64,000 nt of DNA. Origin: Archegozetes longisetosus. Its lineage: Eukaryota > Arthropoda > Arachnida > Sarcoptiformes > Trhypochthoniidae. Made by a program: the position numbers and the translations under genes. The stretch lies in assembly GCA_018873245.2 (NCBI GenBank), contig JAEMBT020000001.1:10574220-10638219 (forward strand). Reading direction: 5' to 3'. Below are positions 12,138 through 24,149 of this stretch, piece by piece; position 1 is the first letter of the stretch; each line of letters opens with the position of its first letter. The notes beneath the pieces were generated by a model. That model searched no databases, was not told where the DNA came from, and was given only the letters and a program-made list of their open reading frames with translations.

Positions 12138-13501
12138 ATGGAAAATACTACGAACAAAAGTGAATTCAATGATGAATCTATGTTTTTAAGTCAACACTTG
12201 ATCATAAATGATATCGATTTACAGCTCTATAAACATGGACTCATTGAAAGATCTGTTATCAACAACTATTCGAGTCGTGGAACATATGAAAGAACCCCAT
12301 TTTATATATCTTATGCTCAGATCATCTGGATATCATTCAATCTGATTCGATACATGATTTATTTAACAGTTTCTGTTGATGGAAAAGTTCCCAACGGTTA
12401 TCTGAATATTGTTCAAAATATCGGCGGAACCACACAATTTCATCGCTCGGAAATAGTTTTGGCCATGATTTTGGTTATTGCCATTGTTCTAAATTTCAAT
12501 TGTAGTAATCATATGCAATGGCTTGAAATAATTCAGTTCTTGAAAGGATCTCAAGCTATGGATGAAATGAAGATTTTTGGTCAGAATTTTGCTGAGACAT
12601 TTGTCAAAAAGATAAGAATAATAAGAAATTTGGTCAAAACAACTATCTATTTGCCAACATTATTCTTGACTTTGATGTCGGTTATAGTCATTATTATTTC
12701 TCATGATCTGTTAGATATGTTGAAATATGGAATTTTAAGCGCATTATTGTATGTATCGATTGGTTTTACAATACTCACAATACTATCGTATAGCTTTTCT
12801 ACTTCTTCATTGTTTGCTTTTATTGCAAAGTGAAATTCAAACTATTCAATAGCTATCTTATTAAGAAATCAAGTGATAAAACCTTCGTTGAATTGAAACT
12901 AATCAATTTTATTACTGAACAACACAACACGATCATCAATCAAATTGTTTCTTATAACGAATTCTGGAAAAAATATTATTTTGCAATCAATTACACTTTA
13001 ATACCTATTAACCTAATGTTAATGCAACAGATCTTGTTCGAGGAATCGAATCTTGCAATTTTATCGGCACTACTTTCAGTTTTTAGTCTATGTATAGGAT
13101 TACATCTAATACTAATCACGATAATAGTATCTATCTATAAGGAGTCGATCAAATCTTAAAAATATTTGCATAATTTCTATGTAAACATGATGTCAATACT
13201 CAATACTAAACACAAAATAAAGGTATTCAAAAATAATTTTATTTTATAGTCAATTTGAATTTCGTATTGTTTAGTTGATGAATGCTTTGGAAAGAGTTAG
13301 CGACAGAAAACGTGTTATAGGATTTTCATGTGCAGATCAGTTCGTTCTGACGCCAAATATTGCATTTAAGGTGAAGTTTAATGAATTTTTTCATTGATAA
13401 TTCCTTAATTAGTTCTCTTAATATTGCAGACATACGTGTTATTCATGAGATTTTTCTTATTAACGCATATGTTAGCGAATTCATTGAAGAAAAAGATTTA
13501 A
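12138..13501 (+). pseudogene. Gustatory-receptor-like gene with one frameshift and one stop
   Basis: Seen: exon 1 12138-13222, exon 2 13275-13370 (LMNALERVSD...GFSCADQF), exon 3 13430-13501 (YVLFMRFFLLTHM, last helix), the same three-exon phase-0 plan as the gene at 6504-7889. Two lesions occur in exon 1: a one-base loss between about 12793 and 12812 shifts the frame after SYSF, and a TAA at 13157-13159 replaces the Tyr codon of ESLISYK in the relative. Everything else, including splice sites and the final helix exon, is well preserved. The gene is therefore a very young pseudogene, or an active allele that carries two assembly errors. The protein would be about 416 aa. Confidence 0.78.
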
Positions 13502-14363
13502 CTACTTAAGCAAAAGTCAGTTGTAATACAGGTTGTAATCAATGCTATCATAACATTTGAAAATTTTCATATTAAGTAATCAATACGGTCTTAACTTTAA
13601 TTTAAATATTTATCAGTTAACAATTCAATAATTAAAATCGATAAACCAAATAAAAGGAATGATAATGTTATTTTCAAAATTGATTCCATAGCTGATAACT
13701 TGAAAGTAATTGATTCATTGATATTAACACTATCTTCAGTACTGATTGTCTCATCAAATGATTGCAAAACACACCTAAAAATTTATGAATCATTTTTTTG
13801 ATGAGCTCATTGGTTTCATCGTTAATCCATTTAAACACAAACCCTGAATTACAGAATAAGTCAAGCCTTAATAAGAAAAATTTTCATAAATAAAACCATA
13901 TAAAAGAATGAAATTTCAGATAAAATATCAGTAATTAGTCATAAAAATCAAAATGAGATACTATTCATCAGTTCTATTTCTCGAGATAGACAAAGCAAGT
14001 GGCTTCTGATTCTCAGCTTGTTTTGCGACATATATTGAAATATATGGATTATTGGACTAAAAAGAACTGCTTTGAGCGGAAGTGTACCAATTTTAAGGTT
14101 CATTAAGACGTATCAACCGCTCATGAATCTTTTTCGACACAATTCATTATTGAAAAGTATTCCAGCTATAATGATCATTTAGAGATCACAGATTCTATAC
14201 AATAACTTAATCATTCCTGAATTTTCGTTTACTGGGAGTAAACATTTTTTTAACTTACTTTGTTCAATGAAAAAAGCAATAAAAATGAAGTTATCAACTT
14301 ATAGTTTAATCAATGAGCAGTTGCAAAGACAAATTTTTATTATTACAATATATCTTTCAACCC
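13502..14363. other. Intergenic, no gene recognised
   Basis: AT-rich spacer between a Gr copy and the sulfotransferase, which converge. A few words (for example TATCAACCGCTCAT near 14115) recur in the 3' flank region near 5690, suggesting old shared flanks of the receptor duplicates. Confidence 0.35.
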
Positions 14364-15129
14364 TTAATTCCACTTCAATTCATTGATCCAGTAATTTTCT
14401 AGACCAGTTCCACTCCAATTGTCTCTAATCAGGTTATCGATTTGAATACTTTCTTCCTCAGTGAAGTGGCTTCTCCAGTCGCCGACAATACCTTTCCTAA
14501 CGTAACGATTTGACAAACCTTTCTGTTTGTTTCTCATGTAGTCAAATGAACTATACTCCAAAATATTATTCAAACATTCTTCATTATTAGCGCATAGTTT
14601 GTCCATGTACTCTTCACCCAAAAAGTTTGCTAATTTCAGAATTTCTCCACTTGTATCCCTCTTGAGATCTTCATAAAACAAAAATAAGAAATTGCTTTCT
14701 CCGTGATGGTTCCACCAAGAGTTTATGAATTCGAAGTAGTCCTCATAAACGAACTCTCCTTCAAGCCATAGTTGGAAGAAATGATGAAAATCTGCGTCAT
14801 AATGATACGTCGGTTGGCATATGATGTGATAATAAAGAGAGACGATTACATCTTTCGGATTTCTCTGAATGAAAATATATTTAGCTTTCGGGTTATAGGG
14901 TTGTAAATGAAAGGGTAGATGAGTCCTTATAATGCCGGGTTCTGAAAAATCAATAAAATTTCATTATTTTAAGCATTGAAAAGCAACATTATGTACTATT
15001 AAACAGAAACTTGAGTTATACAATCAAATCTCTTTACAGTGAACGAATCAGTACGACCTAAAGCTGCACTAAAAGCGACTAACAGTGACTAAAAGCGAAT
15101 GAGTGCTTTGTGCAGCGAAAGAATGTTCA

Positions 15130-15635
15130 CTATAAACAGTGGTCCACCAGCTTTTATGTAAAAATTTCGCCTTCAAAAATTGCGCTATACAAAAAATGTC
15201 GTCAGTGTCATTTTATCCTGATGATAAAAAATTTAGCGAAAATAAGATTGAAAAAGAACATATTTGTGAATAGTCTCTTATCAAACCAATGTTTAATTAG
15301 TTTATAGTTGAAAAGCTTCAATCACTAATTTTCCATTACCTACTTATGAATGAGTTTCCTTGCTAAGAAGGCCCAGATCATACTCTGATTCATGTATTCC
15401 ATCAGTCATTTTCTGCAAATTAGTATATTTCATTTTATTACTATAATTAGATGAAAAATGAACTTGTTCTAATAAAATAGTTTTAAAGCTATTTTACTCT
15501 TGTTAATTTTACTTGGAATGCATATATCAATAGTCTTAAATTGGACCGTTTTTGTGTGAAATTTTATATGGCGACATTTTCGACGGCAACATATTTTACC
15601 GGCGACATTTTGACGTAGAAGCGGCCCACTATAAG
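15130..15635. repeat. Possible TIR element inside the sulfotransferase intron
   Basis: About 60 bp at 15135-15210 (AGTGGTCCACCAGCTTTTATG onward) are similar to the reverse complement of 15560-15632 (AGTGGGCCGCTTCTACG onward), so this stretch has imperfect long inverted ends. No target-site duplication was found. A 65-codon frame (15110-15307) lies in the left arm and is not considered coding. Confidence 0.4.
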
Positions 15636-15771
15636 TTTGTCTTCTGCAAGAAAGGTAGGCTGTACAATAGTGCATCAAGAGTCAGGTTATACACATTTTC
15701 ATTATTTCACTGATTAAGATCTTAAAGTTTACTCCGAAATTGTTCGACTAGTTTAATTTATATAAAGCAAA

Positions 15772-16055
15772 TTAAATACTTCGTTCGTTCGTTTTCGTGC
15801 GTTTCCCTCCCTTTCGGGAGACTAACGCGAGCCCAACTCCCCTTAGGGAGACTCACTCGAGCCCCATTTACATAGTGAGTTTTTCGAGGCGGTCGGGCGG
15901 GGCATGCACATCGGGCCAAAGGCGGTTATAACCGAGGACATGGGGCCAGCATGTCGCAGTCAAAGAAGTATAGCGACCACGAGGTTCGAACCTGGGACCT
16001 CCACCCCAAGGTTCGACTCGCTGACCACTACACCCCAGTGACCCTTAAATACTTC
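15772..16055 (-). repeat. tRNA-derived SINE, copy 1, with 11-bp TSD
   Basis: Seen: 15783-16044 flanked by TTAAATACTTC on both sides (15772-15782, 16045-16055). On the minus strand it begins with a tRNA-like head: an A-box-like segment (GTGTAGTGGTCAGCGAGTCG) and a B box (AGGTTCGAACCT), then a GC-rich body ending in GGGAAACGCACGAAAACG and short CGAA repeats. Same family as 42935-43199. It lies in the intron of the sulfotransferase. Family knowledge: transcribed by RNA polymerase III from the internal boxes and moved by LINE machinery. Confidence 0.9.
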
Positions 16056-16425
16056 TTAAATAAAAATATTGAACTTCAACGTTGAACTTTTTCTACACGT
16101 CAGTAATAACACCTTTATTGAAGTAAAACGTAATGAAATAAATTATTTTCTCTTTTTTCAACGGATTTGGAGCCATATTCCAAAATTGGAAATGACTTCA
16201 GCGTGTCGTCCATATGTTCAGGTGGGATACCATAATTTATAATAAGGTATGCAATTTGTCTGAGCCATGTTGATCCTGATTTCTGATATGACGATAAGAA
16301 TATATCATCGTCTTTGGCTGTAAAACTCAATCCTGACTCGATTTGCTTCCTATCCCAATTAAAAGCGAATCGCAATCCGTTAATTTTATAGTTGTTGGGC
16401 GACAATCAGAAGCAATAGTTTCCAT

Positions 16426-17039
16426 CTTGTAATTTAAGACAGTAATAAAGTAAAAGTTTTATTTGATATAAATGAGAATTATATCAGTTATCCAAAAAGT
16501 TAGAACTTAAGCCCTCTTCTAAATTAAGCTATTGAAACCATGTTGTGTTCTCTTATATCGATTGTCTTTTAAACGGGTAAGCAAACAGTTATCAGTGACG
16601 TAAAAATGAAAAAATCGCTGAGTAAGAAAATTAGTTATTGATTGCTTTTTTCCCTTAGCATTATTAATATTGTATTAGTTTTACATACTAAACAACATAA
16701 TCTACAGTATTAACCTTAAATAAGTAGTGTACTTATATAAAGCCAATAGGAGCCTCTGTTTGGTTGTTCTCTTTGAAGAGTAATCATATATTCACACCTT
16801 ATCAATGAATATATTAAAAAATATATCTATTGCGAATTGTTACGCATCTGTTAATTTTCTGCTTCATGATGCAAACCACTTTGATTTTACTGCTTAATAT
16901 TAGTCATATAGTAATAGCCCTTATACTTATCCACTTCCGGCCAGTGTTACAATGAAGAACAGAGAGCTTTTTAAAGTGCCATATATTACCGGCTCTACAG
17001 TCTTTTAATTTTCCAAAATACTAACTAAAATAGTCGATC
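16426..17039. other. Upstream spacer of the sulfotransferase
   Basis: No gene recognised in this AT-rich stretch. Confidence 0.4.
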
Positions 17040-18440
17040 GAAATGCAATTAAGATAATACAGATATGTAATTTTTGCCACCAATTCTGGAACAAAGAGCA
17101 TACATCATGCCAGGATGAGCCACGCAGTGGGAGACCTTGTGTTACTATAAATGAAGGACATCAACATTCACTTGGACAACTTTTGGATGAACAAACATGT
17201 TGGATCATAGAAGAATTAGTTTTTATCAAAGGAATACCTTGAAAGATACGACCATAATCTCAAGTTCATAAATAAAATTATAACTACCGATCAAAGGTGA
17301 GTAAAATGTTATGACTCTCAGGATGTTTCACGAACGAAAGGATGTTGATATCCCAGAGAGGAGCCGTATGTTTGACTTTCAAAAAATCAAAATTTTAAAA
17401 TTTATGTAAATACATTTAAATTTAATTTTAGGTCATGGAAAGTAAAAGCAATGCTCAGAGAGTGGAGACGGATAAGATTTTTTATCAGAATCAGGAACGG
17501 GATTATCAAATTCTTTCAAAATATTAAACTGTAAACAAAGATATACATGTTCAGCTTTTATGAGTATCGCTTCCTTATACACAGAAACACTGATTCGACA
17601 TCTTATAATATTACATGATAATTAGGGTGACCACCCTTCTCGTTTTTGACGGGACAGTCCCGTCTGTTTAAAGATAAAAGAGAGAAATCCCATCAGACCA
17701 AAAACTCTCGATGGGGTAATTAGTTGTCCTGTTTTTCAATTTTCATTTTGAAAAATATGCTTAGAAAATATTTCTCAAACATTGAATTTATTTTACAAAT
17801 GATAAGGGATTAAGAAATTCAGTTCAATGTTTTGAGCATCTATGGTTTAAAATAAATAGTTAATGAGTCAATCTTTTCTGCCTTGACGTACCTTATATAA
17901 ACCAGTATTTCTTACTTTGAATAACCTTTGAAATATGCCATTTACAAGGAAGAATGTACTTTTGAAATCAACCATGACTAATAATTTTCAACGTTTTAAT
18001 ATTAGAAAGTATTGTTTAACACCTAAATATTTGTGATGACTAATAAATGAGGCATTTTTCTTTTTAAAAATGTAAGGGTCCCCCCTTTGATATTTTTGTC
18101 CCGTCATGAGTCAAGCCGGAGGTGGTCACCCTAATGATAATGTAAGACCACATAAGCATCAAAATTTCAAGTGTTTTTGACTAGACATCGATGGAAGAGA
18201 TTAAAGCACCCCCTTATGTCCCTGATTTGAATCCCTATGATTACGACCGCATCACTAGAATTAAGAGGCCTAATAAGGGTAAAATATTTTCCAATGATCT
18301 TAACTTGGAAGTTACTTATTATGAGGTTATTCGTGAAATTCACTTACAAAATACTGCCATTTGAATATCAATACTACCAGAGCGTTGGGGAGTTGTCAAG
18401 TCGTTTGGAGGGAACTACGTTATATAATCCAAAATATCAA
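17040..18440 (+). mobile_element. Mariner transposase relic split by a hAT MITE
   Basis: Seen: translated fragments in mariner order. DEPRSGRP..VTINEGHQHS (about 17115-17165) is the linker after the N-terminal DNA-binding part. TETLIRHLIILHDN (about 17580-17622) runs into the second catalytic Asp motif, continued after the insert by VRPHKH (18142 on). Then PYVPDLNPYDYD (about 18210-18248) corresponds to the PPYSPDLNPxDY signature, followed by a W-V-GG-Y-like tail near 18390-18425. Many stops and shifts show it is dead. The hAT MITE at 17623-18133 sits between D and N-V of the catalytic region, its 8-bp duplication being made from the codons for H-D-N. Confidence 0.78.
17615..18141 (+). mobile_element. 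hAT-type MITE, copy 2 (511 bp with 8-bp TSD)
   Basis: Seen: 17623-18133, termini TAGGGTGACCACCC...GGTGGTCACCCTA, TSD ATGATAAT at 17615-17622 and 18134-18141. Same family and orientation as 8224-8737. Inserted into the mariner relic. Confidence 0.9.
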
Positions 18441-18804
18441 TTTTTATATCCGTTTTCAATTAACGAATTTGAATGTGCAATTAATTTTCAGTCGCCTTCA
18501 TGCTTAAGTGGAAATCGTAGTCTCAAATCTCATAAGTGATGTTATAATTAAATAATTAAGAAATGAAAATTAAATTTAAATAGGAAACAAGTATCTAAAA
18601 CTCCACTTCAATCTTATGACAAGTAATGGGAAAATACACATTTTTTTTACTGAATTCAAGTTTATATCTAATCAGCAACTTATCTAAGGAGTTGTTGAAT
18701 ACAAGAATTCTCATCACATTTACTCACTATTGAAACTATTTGTTTGAATATACCATTAAATTATTAATGTGTGCTCCCATTTTACATTCTTTAATTAATT
18801 AAAA

Positions 18805-21800
18805 ATGAACAATAAGCTTATTTTGGTCAACTTAGTAACAATCATTTTAGCTCAGAGTTTTTTAACAATTAATTGTACTATAGTTCAGACAAAATCTGGA
18901 CCAGTTAATGGACTTTCAGTTACTCTCAACAATAAAGTCATAAACAAATTTCTTGGTATACCATATGCCGAGCCACCGATTGGTAGCAATCGATTCGGAA
19001 AAACAAAAGCTGTAAATCCGTGGAACAGCACTTATGATGCAACACATTTCAAGAATAGCTGTTTCCAAGGTTCTTCAAAGTATAAAATGAGTGAAGACTG
19101 TTTATTCTTAAATATTTATAGTGAGGAAAGAAAGAATGGTGATAATACACTACGTCCAGTCATGTTCTGGATTCATGGTGGAGGATTGGGGGCTGGAGAT
19201 GGATATAGCTTTAATGGGTTCGATGGAACTGTTCTCGCATCTGAAGGAGTAGTTGTAGTGAGTATAGCGATAAAAAGTCATAAACTTGATAACTATGAAG
19301 TTTCACGAGACGTCATTGAGTCGTTACTTATTATTTGAAAAATCTTGATCAAGATGAAAAAATTAGGTTGAGTTGCTTAAGAAACTTTACCCTCAGCATT
19401 GAAAAAATAAAAATAATCTGAAATTTCTTGCAAATAATAAATTAAATTAGTCAATTTTCTAACAAATGACACTAAACTAGAATTTTTTCGATGAGAAAAA
19501 GTAATTTTATATAAACATAGCACTTGTTTTAAGCAATAATTAGTATTGTTTCCATGCTCTTATTCAGTGTTAAATTCTATATTTGACAAATTTTTGTAAA
19601 ATTTAAACTTTCAAACATAGGTCAGTATAAACTACCGATTGGGTCCATTTGGATTCCTATATGGAGGTGATTCTTCAGCTCCAGGAAATGTAGGAATTTT
19701 AGATCAGATTATGGGATTGCATTGGGTAAAAGATAACATTGAATTATTCGGCGGGAATCCTAATGAGATCACTATTTTTGGTCTGAGCGCTGGCAGTTGG
19801 TCTGTCAGTATATTAATTGTTTCTCCACTTGCGAAAAACTTATTTAAAAGGGCTATTATGATAAGTGGAGGCTATTATTTTAAAAACTTTATCAATTCAG
19901 ATAAAGCTACACATTTGGCTCATTCTAAAATAATGTCAGAATCACTTGGTTGTGGACATGGCAATGAATGGCTGAATTGCATGAGGAATGTTAGCGCAGA
20001 AGATATAATAAAACACAACAAGGTTGAATCAGCACTCACATATGGTGACGATGCTGGGGTTGTGCCGTTCGGTATTGAGGAAGCTCTTATGCAGAAAAAG
20101 TTAATCCAGGTATTGGTTCATGTCTCATTTATAGAATATTCTAATTTCAAACAAATTAATTTTGTTTGGAACGAATTTTAATTTTTTGTGGAAAGTGAAG
20201 CCAAAACTAGTTTTATTCATGAAAAGTTAGGGATCCTTTAAAAGCTACTGAAAATTCAAGTTCGAAATTCAAAAACTTATTTTAAAAGAACAGTCAAGGA
20301 TATTTCATAATTCTTATGGCCAAAATGTTCATTCTTGATAGCGCTTTCACAGAACAAAATTGAAATGTGATACAAATTAGAGACAAACTCAATTTAAAAT
20401 CATTATATAGACCGATCTTGTAAAGTATTTTTAAACAACGTATAAAATATTATTTGATGCATAAATCTTATTTACGTATTTTATCATTTATTGTCCAGGC
20501 ATAGAATTAATAGCTGGCACTACAGGTATGGAAGGAGTGAATTGGGCAGTTAACAATCTCCCGAAACTTTTAAACATATCAATTCATATCACAAAAGATG
20601 AGCTCAAGGTTAAAATACTTTCACTATTCGATAAAAATCCTAAAATTGGCCAATCAGTTTATGACTTCTATATATCACATATTGATGAAAGCAATCAAAA
20701 GGTTTTACGTCAACGATTTACTGACATTTTTTCCGATCGAATTATCTTATGTCCGACTTATTATTTTGCCAAAGAATATGCTAAAGCATCTGCTTCTGAT
20801 AAGACATTCTTTTATGTATCAACTTATAAGAGTAGACATAGTGGATGTAATCAGGACTGGATGGGTGTATGTCACGTGGATGACATGCCATTCATGATGG
20901 GAACACCAATGGTTCAAAGATCTTCTTTTAATGAGACTGATTATAAGTACAGCTTGATGGTTACCCAAATGTTGACTGACTTCGCTAAGACTGGGTATAT
21001 ATTTACAATCTAATATACAAGGAGTACTAGTTAAGTTTTGAGAATAAGCAATTTATTCAAGAGTTAAATACATTATATTAAGAATTTTTTTTCGAAGTAC
21101 TCTCCCTGGTTTTCTATACACTTTTTCATACGTTTGAACCAGCTTTCATGAGCCTTTTTTTAAAAATGTAAAATTATAACACGAAAATCACGCCTTGTTA
21201 ACTCGGCCATTATAATATCAAAAGTGCAAAGTAGTTCTGTTTGAACTTTAAATATTTCCTGAATTTTCATGGCTATATCAACAATACTTATTATGTAAGC
21301 CCATATTATGCTATATTTAATAATTATAAGCTTGGAGTTCATTACAACTAATCTAAATATCAGATTCTCAATACTTAACTAGTACTCCTTGTATATTAAA
21401 CCAATCAAAATATGAAAGTTTCCAAACTTCAATGGAAAGTTATCTTTCGGATAAGATTATTGACTTTAGTCGAAACAGTTTCATATATTCTAGTTTTCTA
21501 CATTTAACACAATTTTTTCTGAAAATATTAACAATATATATCAACAAATTGCCTTTTAAATATGAGAATATTTCACATAGGTTATTCATGTTTTCTTAAA
21601 AATCTTCTTGAACATTATAGAAATCCATTGTCACATTCAGTAACTAATTTGATGGGGACTGTTGTAAAAAGTTGGCCGGCGTTCATCGAGACAAAAACAA
21701 GCTCGCTTACACCGAAAGTTATGGAATTGAATCCGATGAAATTTGGTAATGTTTTGGTTGACCCCTATCACGAGAACTGTGACAAAGTTATGAAACCTTA

Positions 21801-21810
21801 TTATGATTGA
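18805..21810 (+). CDS. Secreted carboxylesterase, four exons, one phase anomaly
   Basis: Seen: exons 18805-19257, 19621-20109, 20499-20994 and 21621-21810. A signal peptide (about residues 1-24) precedes EDCLFLNIYS, oxyanion HGGG and the nucleophile elbow GLSAGSWS, where the usual Glu before Ser is Leu. Glu of TTGMEGVNW and His of CHVDD supply the rest of the triad. Exon 1 to exon 2 joins cleanly at VVV|VSINYRL, and exon 3 to exon 4 at FAKTG|NPL, the same position as the last intron of the esterase at 3351. Exon 2 ends in phase 0 at the only good donor, while exon 3 needs one more base (GC|ATA), so the spliced frame is short by one base (1,628 nt in total). Either a one-base loss has broken the gene or a non-standard splice is used. 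Introns are long for this window (363, 389 and 626 nt). Substrate unknown. Confidence 0.82.
21014..21395 (-). mobile_element. Internally deleted mariner element in an esterase intron
   Basis: Seen: 21016-21393 flanked by TA, with about 30-bp inverted ends beginning TACAAGGAGTACTAGTTAAG and one mismatch between the arms. On the minus strand the 3' part reads SWFKRMKKCIENQGEYFEK, the normal C-terminus of mariner transposases, and the 5' part contains a short piece like the transposase N-terminus (MAELTRRDFRVII). The centre with the catalytic residues is gone. It lies wholly within intron 3 of the esterase, opposite to its transcription. Confidence 0.87.
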
Positions 21811-24149
21811 CTTTTGAGTAAATTCAATTTTACTTCTAGAAAACATCTTAAAACAATTTTGAACATAATAAATGACTGAGATTATATAACTAATACTGTA
21901 ACTATATTATAACTAATACTATATTCTGACATATTTTAAGAAGTTTTTTCTGTATTTTTCCAGAATTTGAAAGTGCATTAACAATTTTTGAATCAGAGTT
22001 CTAATAGAAAAAATTCGGTTGATATTTACTGAATATACAAGTGAATATAAAACTCGAGGTTGAAGTTAACTCGATGGTACTCGATGAGATGAATTGGCTT
22101 TTATAAAATTCACGTGACACCGATTTCTGAGTAGATAGAGTAATAATAAATTCGATAGAAGAGTCAATATTTATTACTCTATGGCTTAAATATGCTTACA
22201 GATAGATTAATAGGTTTTATAATTAGTTTATTTGAGCCTTAATTAAGATTAGGTTAGGTTAGACTACCGCTAGATAGGAGTTGAATAGTTGAATGAAAAT
22301 AAAACTTATGTGTATAGGTCTTACTGTATACTTTATTATTTTATAATTAAACGCAAGGCTATTCAGAAATAATATTCATTTATACTTTCTCAAATTTCAA
22401 TCAATGGTGACCTGTTGTGCCATTGTTGTGAAAATTGAAAAGCCAATCATTCGAAAAAATAAGTTGGATATTAAACCGTCTCATCTCAATTGAAATTAGT
22501 TTAGTTGAATATCAATCTTGAGATTATTTGTTTCATGTAGATATCGCTCACTCTTGTTATTTATGTAGGAATTAGATAATTCATTTGGTTGACCATATGA
22601 GTGACCTTATGTCCGGTTTTAAAATATAGATATTCAGTTTCAAACAATCTGCAAAATTGACTGCTTTAGGTCTGGTCTGATGTGTAGGAAAAGAAACGCT
22701 TTCGGAGAAGGCTTTGTTTCAGATTTAATTTACAAGAATAGCAAAAATTTTTTGTAGCAACTCACTTAATTTAGTGATTCTCTGATAACTATACTTACAT
22801 AGCTTTTCCTATCTAAGTCAAACAAAATATATTTATCGATTATAAGTTTTTGTAAAACTTTTGAAATCACAATTCATAGTATACAAGATAAAAAAATCAC
22901 TAATTTTAGGCTAAGTGAGGATTAATTTATATCTTACAATTCCCCCAGGTCGCGTAAGATGAAAACCCACTTTCCTAAACATGTTGACATATATAAAAGC
23001 TAGGAGGTATTGTTAGCTCTGAGGAGTCTGCTGACTACCTTACCAAGCCCGTTCTCAATCCTGGGTCTGGCCTCCGTTTTGTTTTTAATGATGACATACT
23101 CAATCCTCCCACCAGAACTAAGCCATATTCTTTCAATTATGAAAACTGTGAGGGATATTTAAATTAAGCACGGCCGATTTAGTATAGATTAATGGCTATA
23201 TTATTGTTACCTGTTAATATGTGAGGATACAGTTTTACCCTATAGCAGCTTTCTCGTACGAAACAGCGTATTGTGCCCAGAGATAAAGTTGATCTGCTCC
23301 TCAAGATCTTTCAAACGATATAATATATGTGATGGTGGGGCTGATGGGGGCAGGTTGAAGGTCACGTGACTGGGTCAAGTGTGGCATCGATGAACTTAGT
23401 TCATTTATATGAGTTCAACGATATACTGCACATGAGAGTGAAACCTTTGGAACACCCTCATTCTGGAATCCTAGAAATAGATCAAACTTATTTAACTATA
23501 TTTGAATTGCAGAATTTAGTATTAAATCTGCTCTTAATATAAAAAGTTTTATGTTTAAAATTGACATATTTTAAACTTTTTGAACAATTATATATTTGTG
23601 AAGCTATTGTGTTTAGCTATAAAAAGTATATTTTATTCGAAGTTTACTATTTGCTTTTTAAAATAAAACTGATGATACATTTGATTAAATTTTGTACATA
23701 AAGAGTAAGAAATACAATAAAACAGGTTATTGGCCAGAAAGCGTCAGACTTCTGGCCACTTTAAAAGTTTTAATGCCTTGCTATTTTAATTCCTATAAGT
23801 CAATACTTGAAACCTTTTCTCAAATTAACTCTTAATTTAAGATAAATCCATAAACTCGTGAAAATCTATTTCCAGGCCAAACTGTAATTGACATAAAAAT
23901 GTTAATTGAACTATCCTTTAATAAATAAAAAATAATCTTAAATTCTATTCCTTTACATATTTAATTTCAATACAAAGTTACATGGATAAGCAAAATAAAA
24001 AATTAAAATTAAACCTGTAAATTAAAGTTATGAGCAGCTACTCGTAAATGTTAAATTAATAGTATTTTTGCATATTCCATTACGATAGACTTAATGTCCT
24101 GAGCCGTATCTCTATAGATACAATTTCCTGGAGCTAGTTATCGGTCTAC
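21811..24149. other. Long AT-rich spacer
   Basis: No gene recognised. Notes: a 50-codon open stretch near 23015-23166 (SADYLTKPVLNPGSGLRFVF...) has no start and no known domain; a hairpin GGCCAGAAG/CTTCTGGCC lies near 23733-23756; a fragment reminiscent of the hAT MITE end (GTGACCTTATGTCCGG) lies near 22601. Confidence 0.45.

Larger units (their letters stand above)
14364..16425 (-). pseudogene. Cytosolic sulfotransferase, probably broken
   Basis: Seen on the minus strand: a 3' exon 14941-14364 encodes GIIRTHLPFHLQPYNPKAKY, then IFIQRNPKDVIVSLYYH (PAPS-binding arginine/serine region), FYEDLKRD and the 3'-phosphate motif RKGIVGDWRSHF, ending in a normal stop. The 5' exon (from ATG 16425) carries the 5'-phosphosulfate loop SSYQKSGSTWLRQIA. 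Family knowledge: these enzymes move sulfate from PAPS to hydroxyl or amine groups of small molecules. Damage: the ATG frame METIASDCRPTT must shift by one base near 16390 to reach YKINGLRF, and a TAA at about 16117 comes before any good donor that matches the phase-1 acceptor at 14942. The roughly 1.2-kb gap contains a SINE. It may be a recent pseudogene; alternatively a GC donor and sequence errors hide an active gene. Confidence 0.72.

Noticed and set aside
12138..13501. Two separate receptor genes at 12138-12833 and 12830-13159
   Set aside because: Alignment with the intact gene at 6504-7889 shows one gene with a single-base frameshift.
15783..16044. Possible tRNA gene from the B-box word GGTTCGAACC
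   Set aside because: Target-site duplications, a second dispersed copy and a long GC-rich body show that it is a SINE; no proper acceptor stem was seen.
23015..23166. 50-codon open stretch SADYLTKPVLNPGSG...
   Set aside because: No start codon or splice context and no recognised domain; noted in the spacer entry only.
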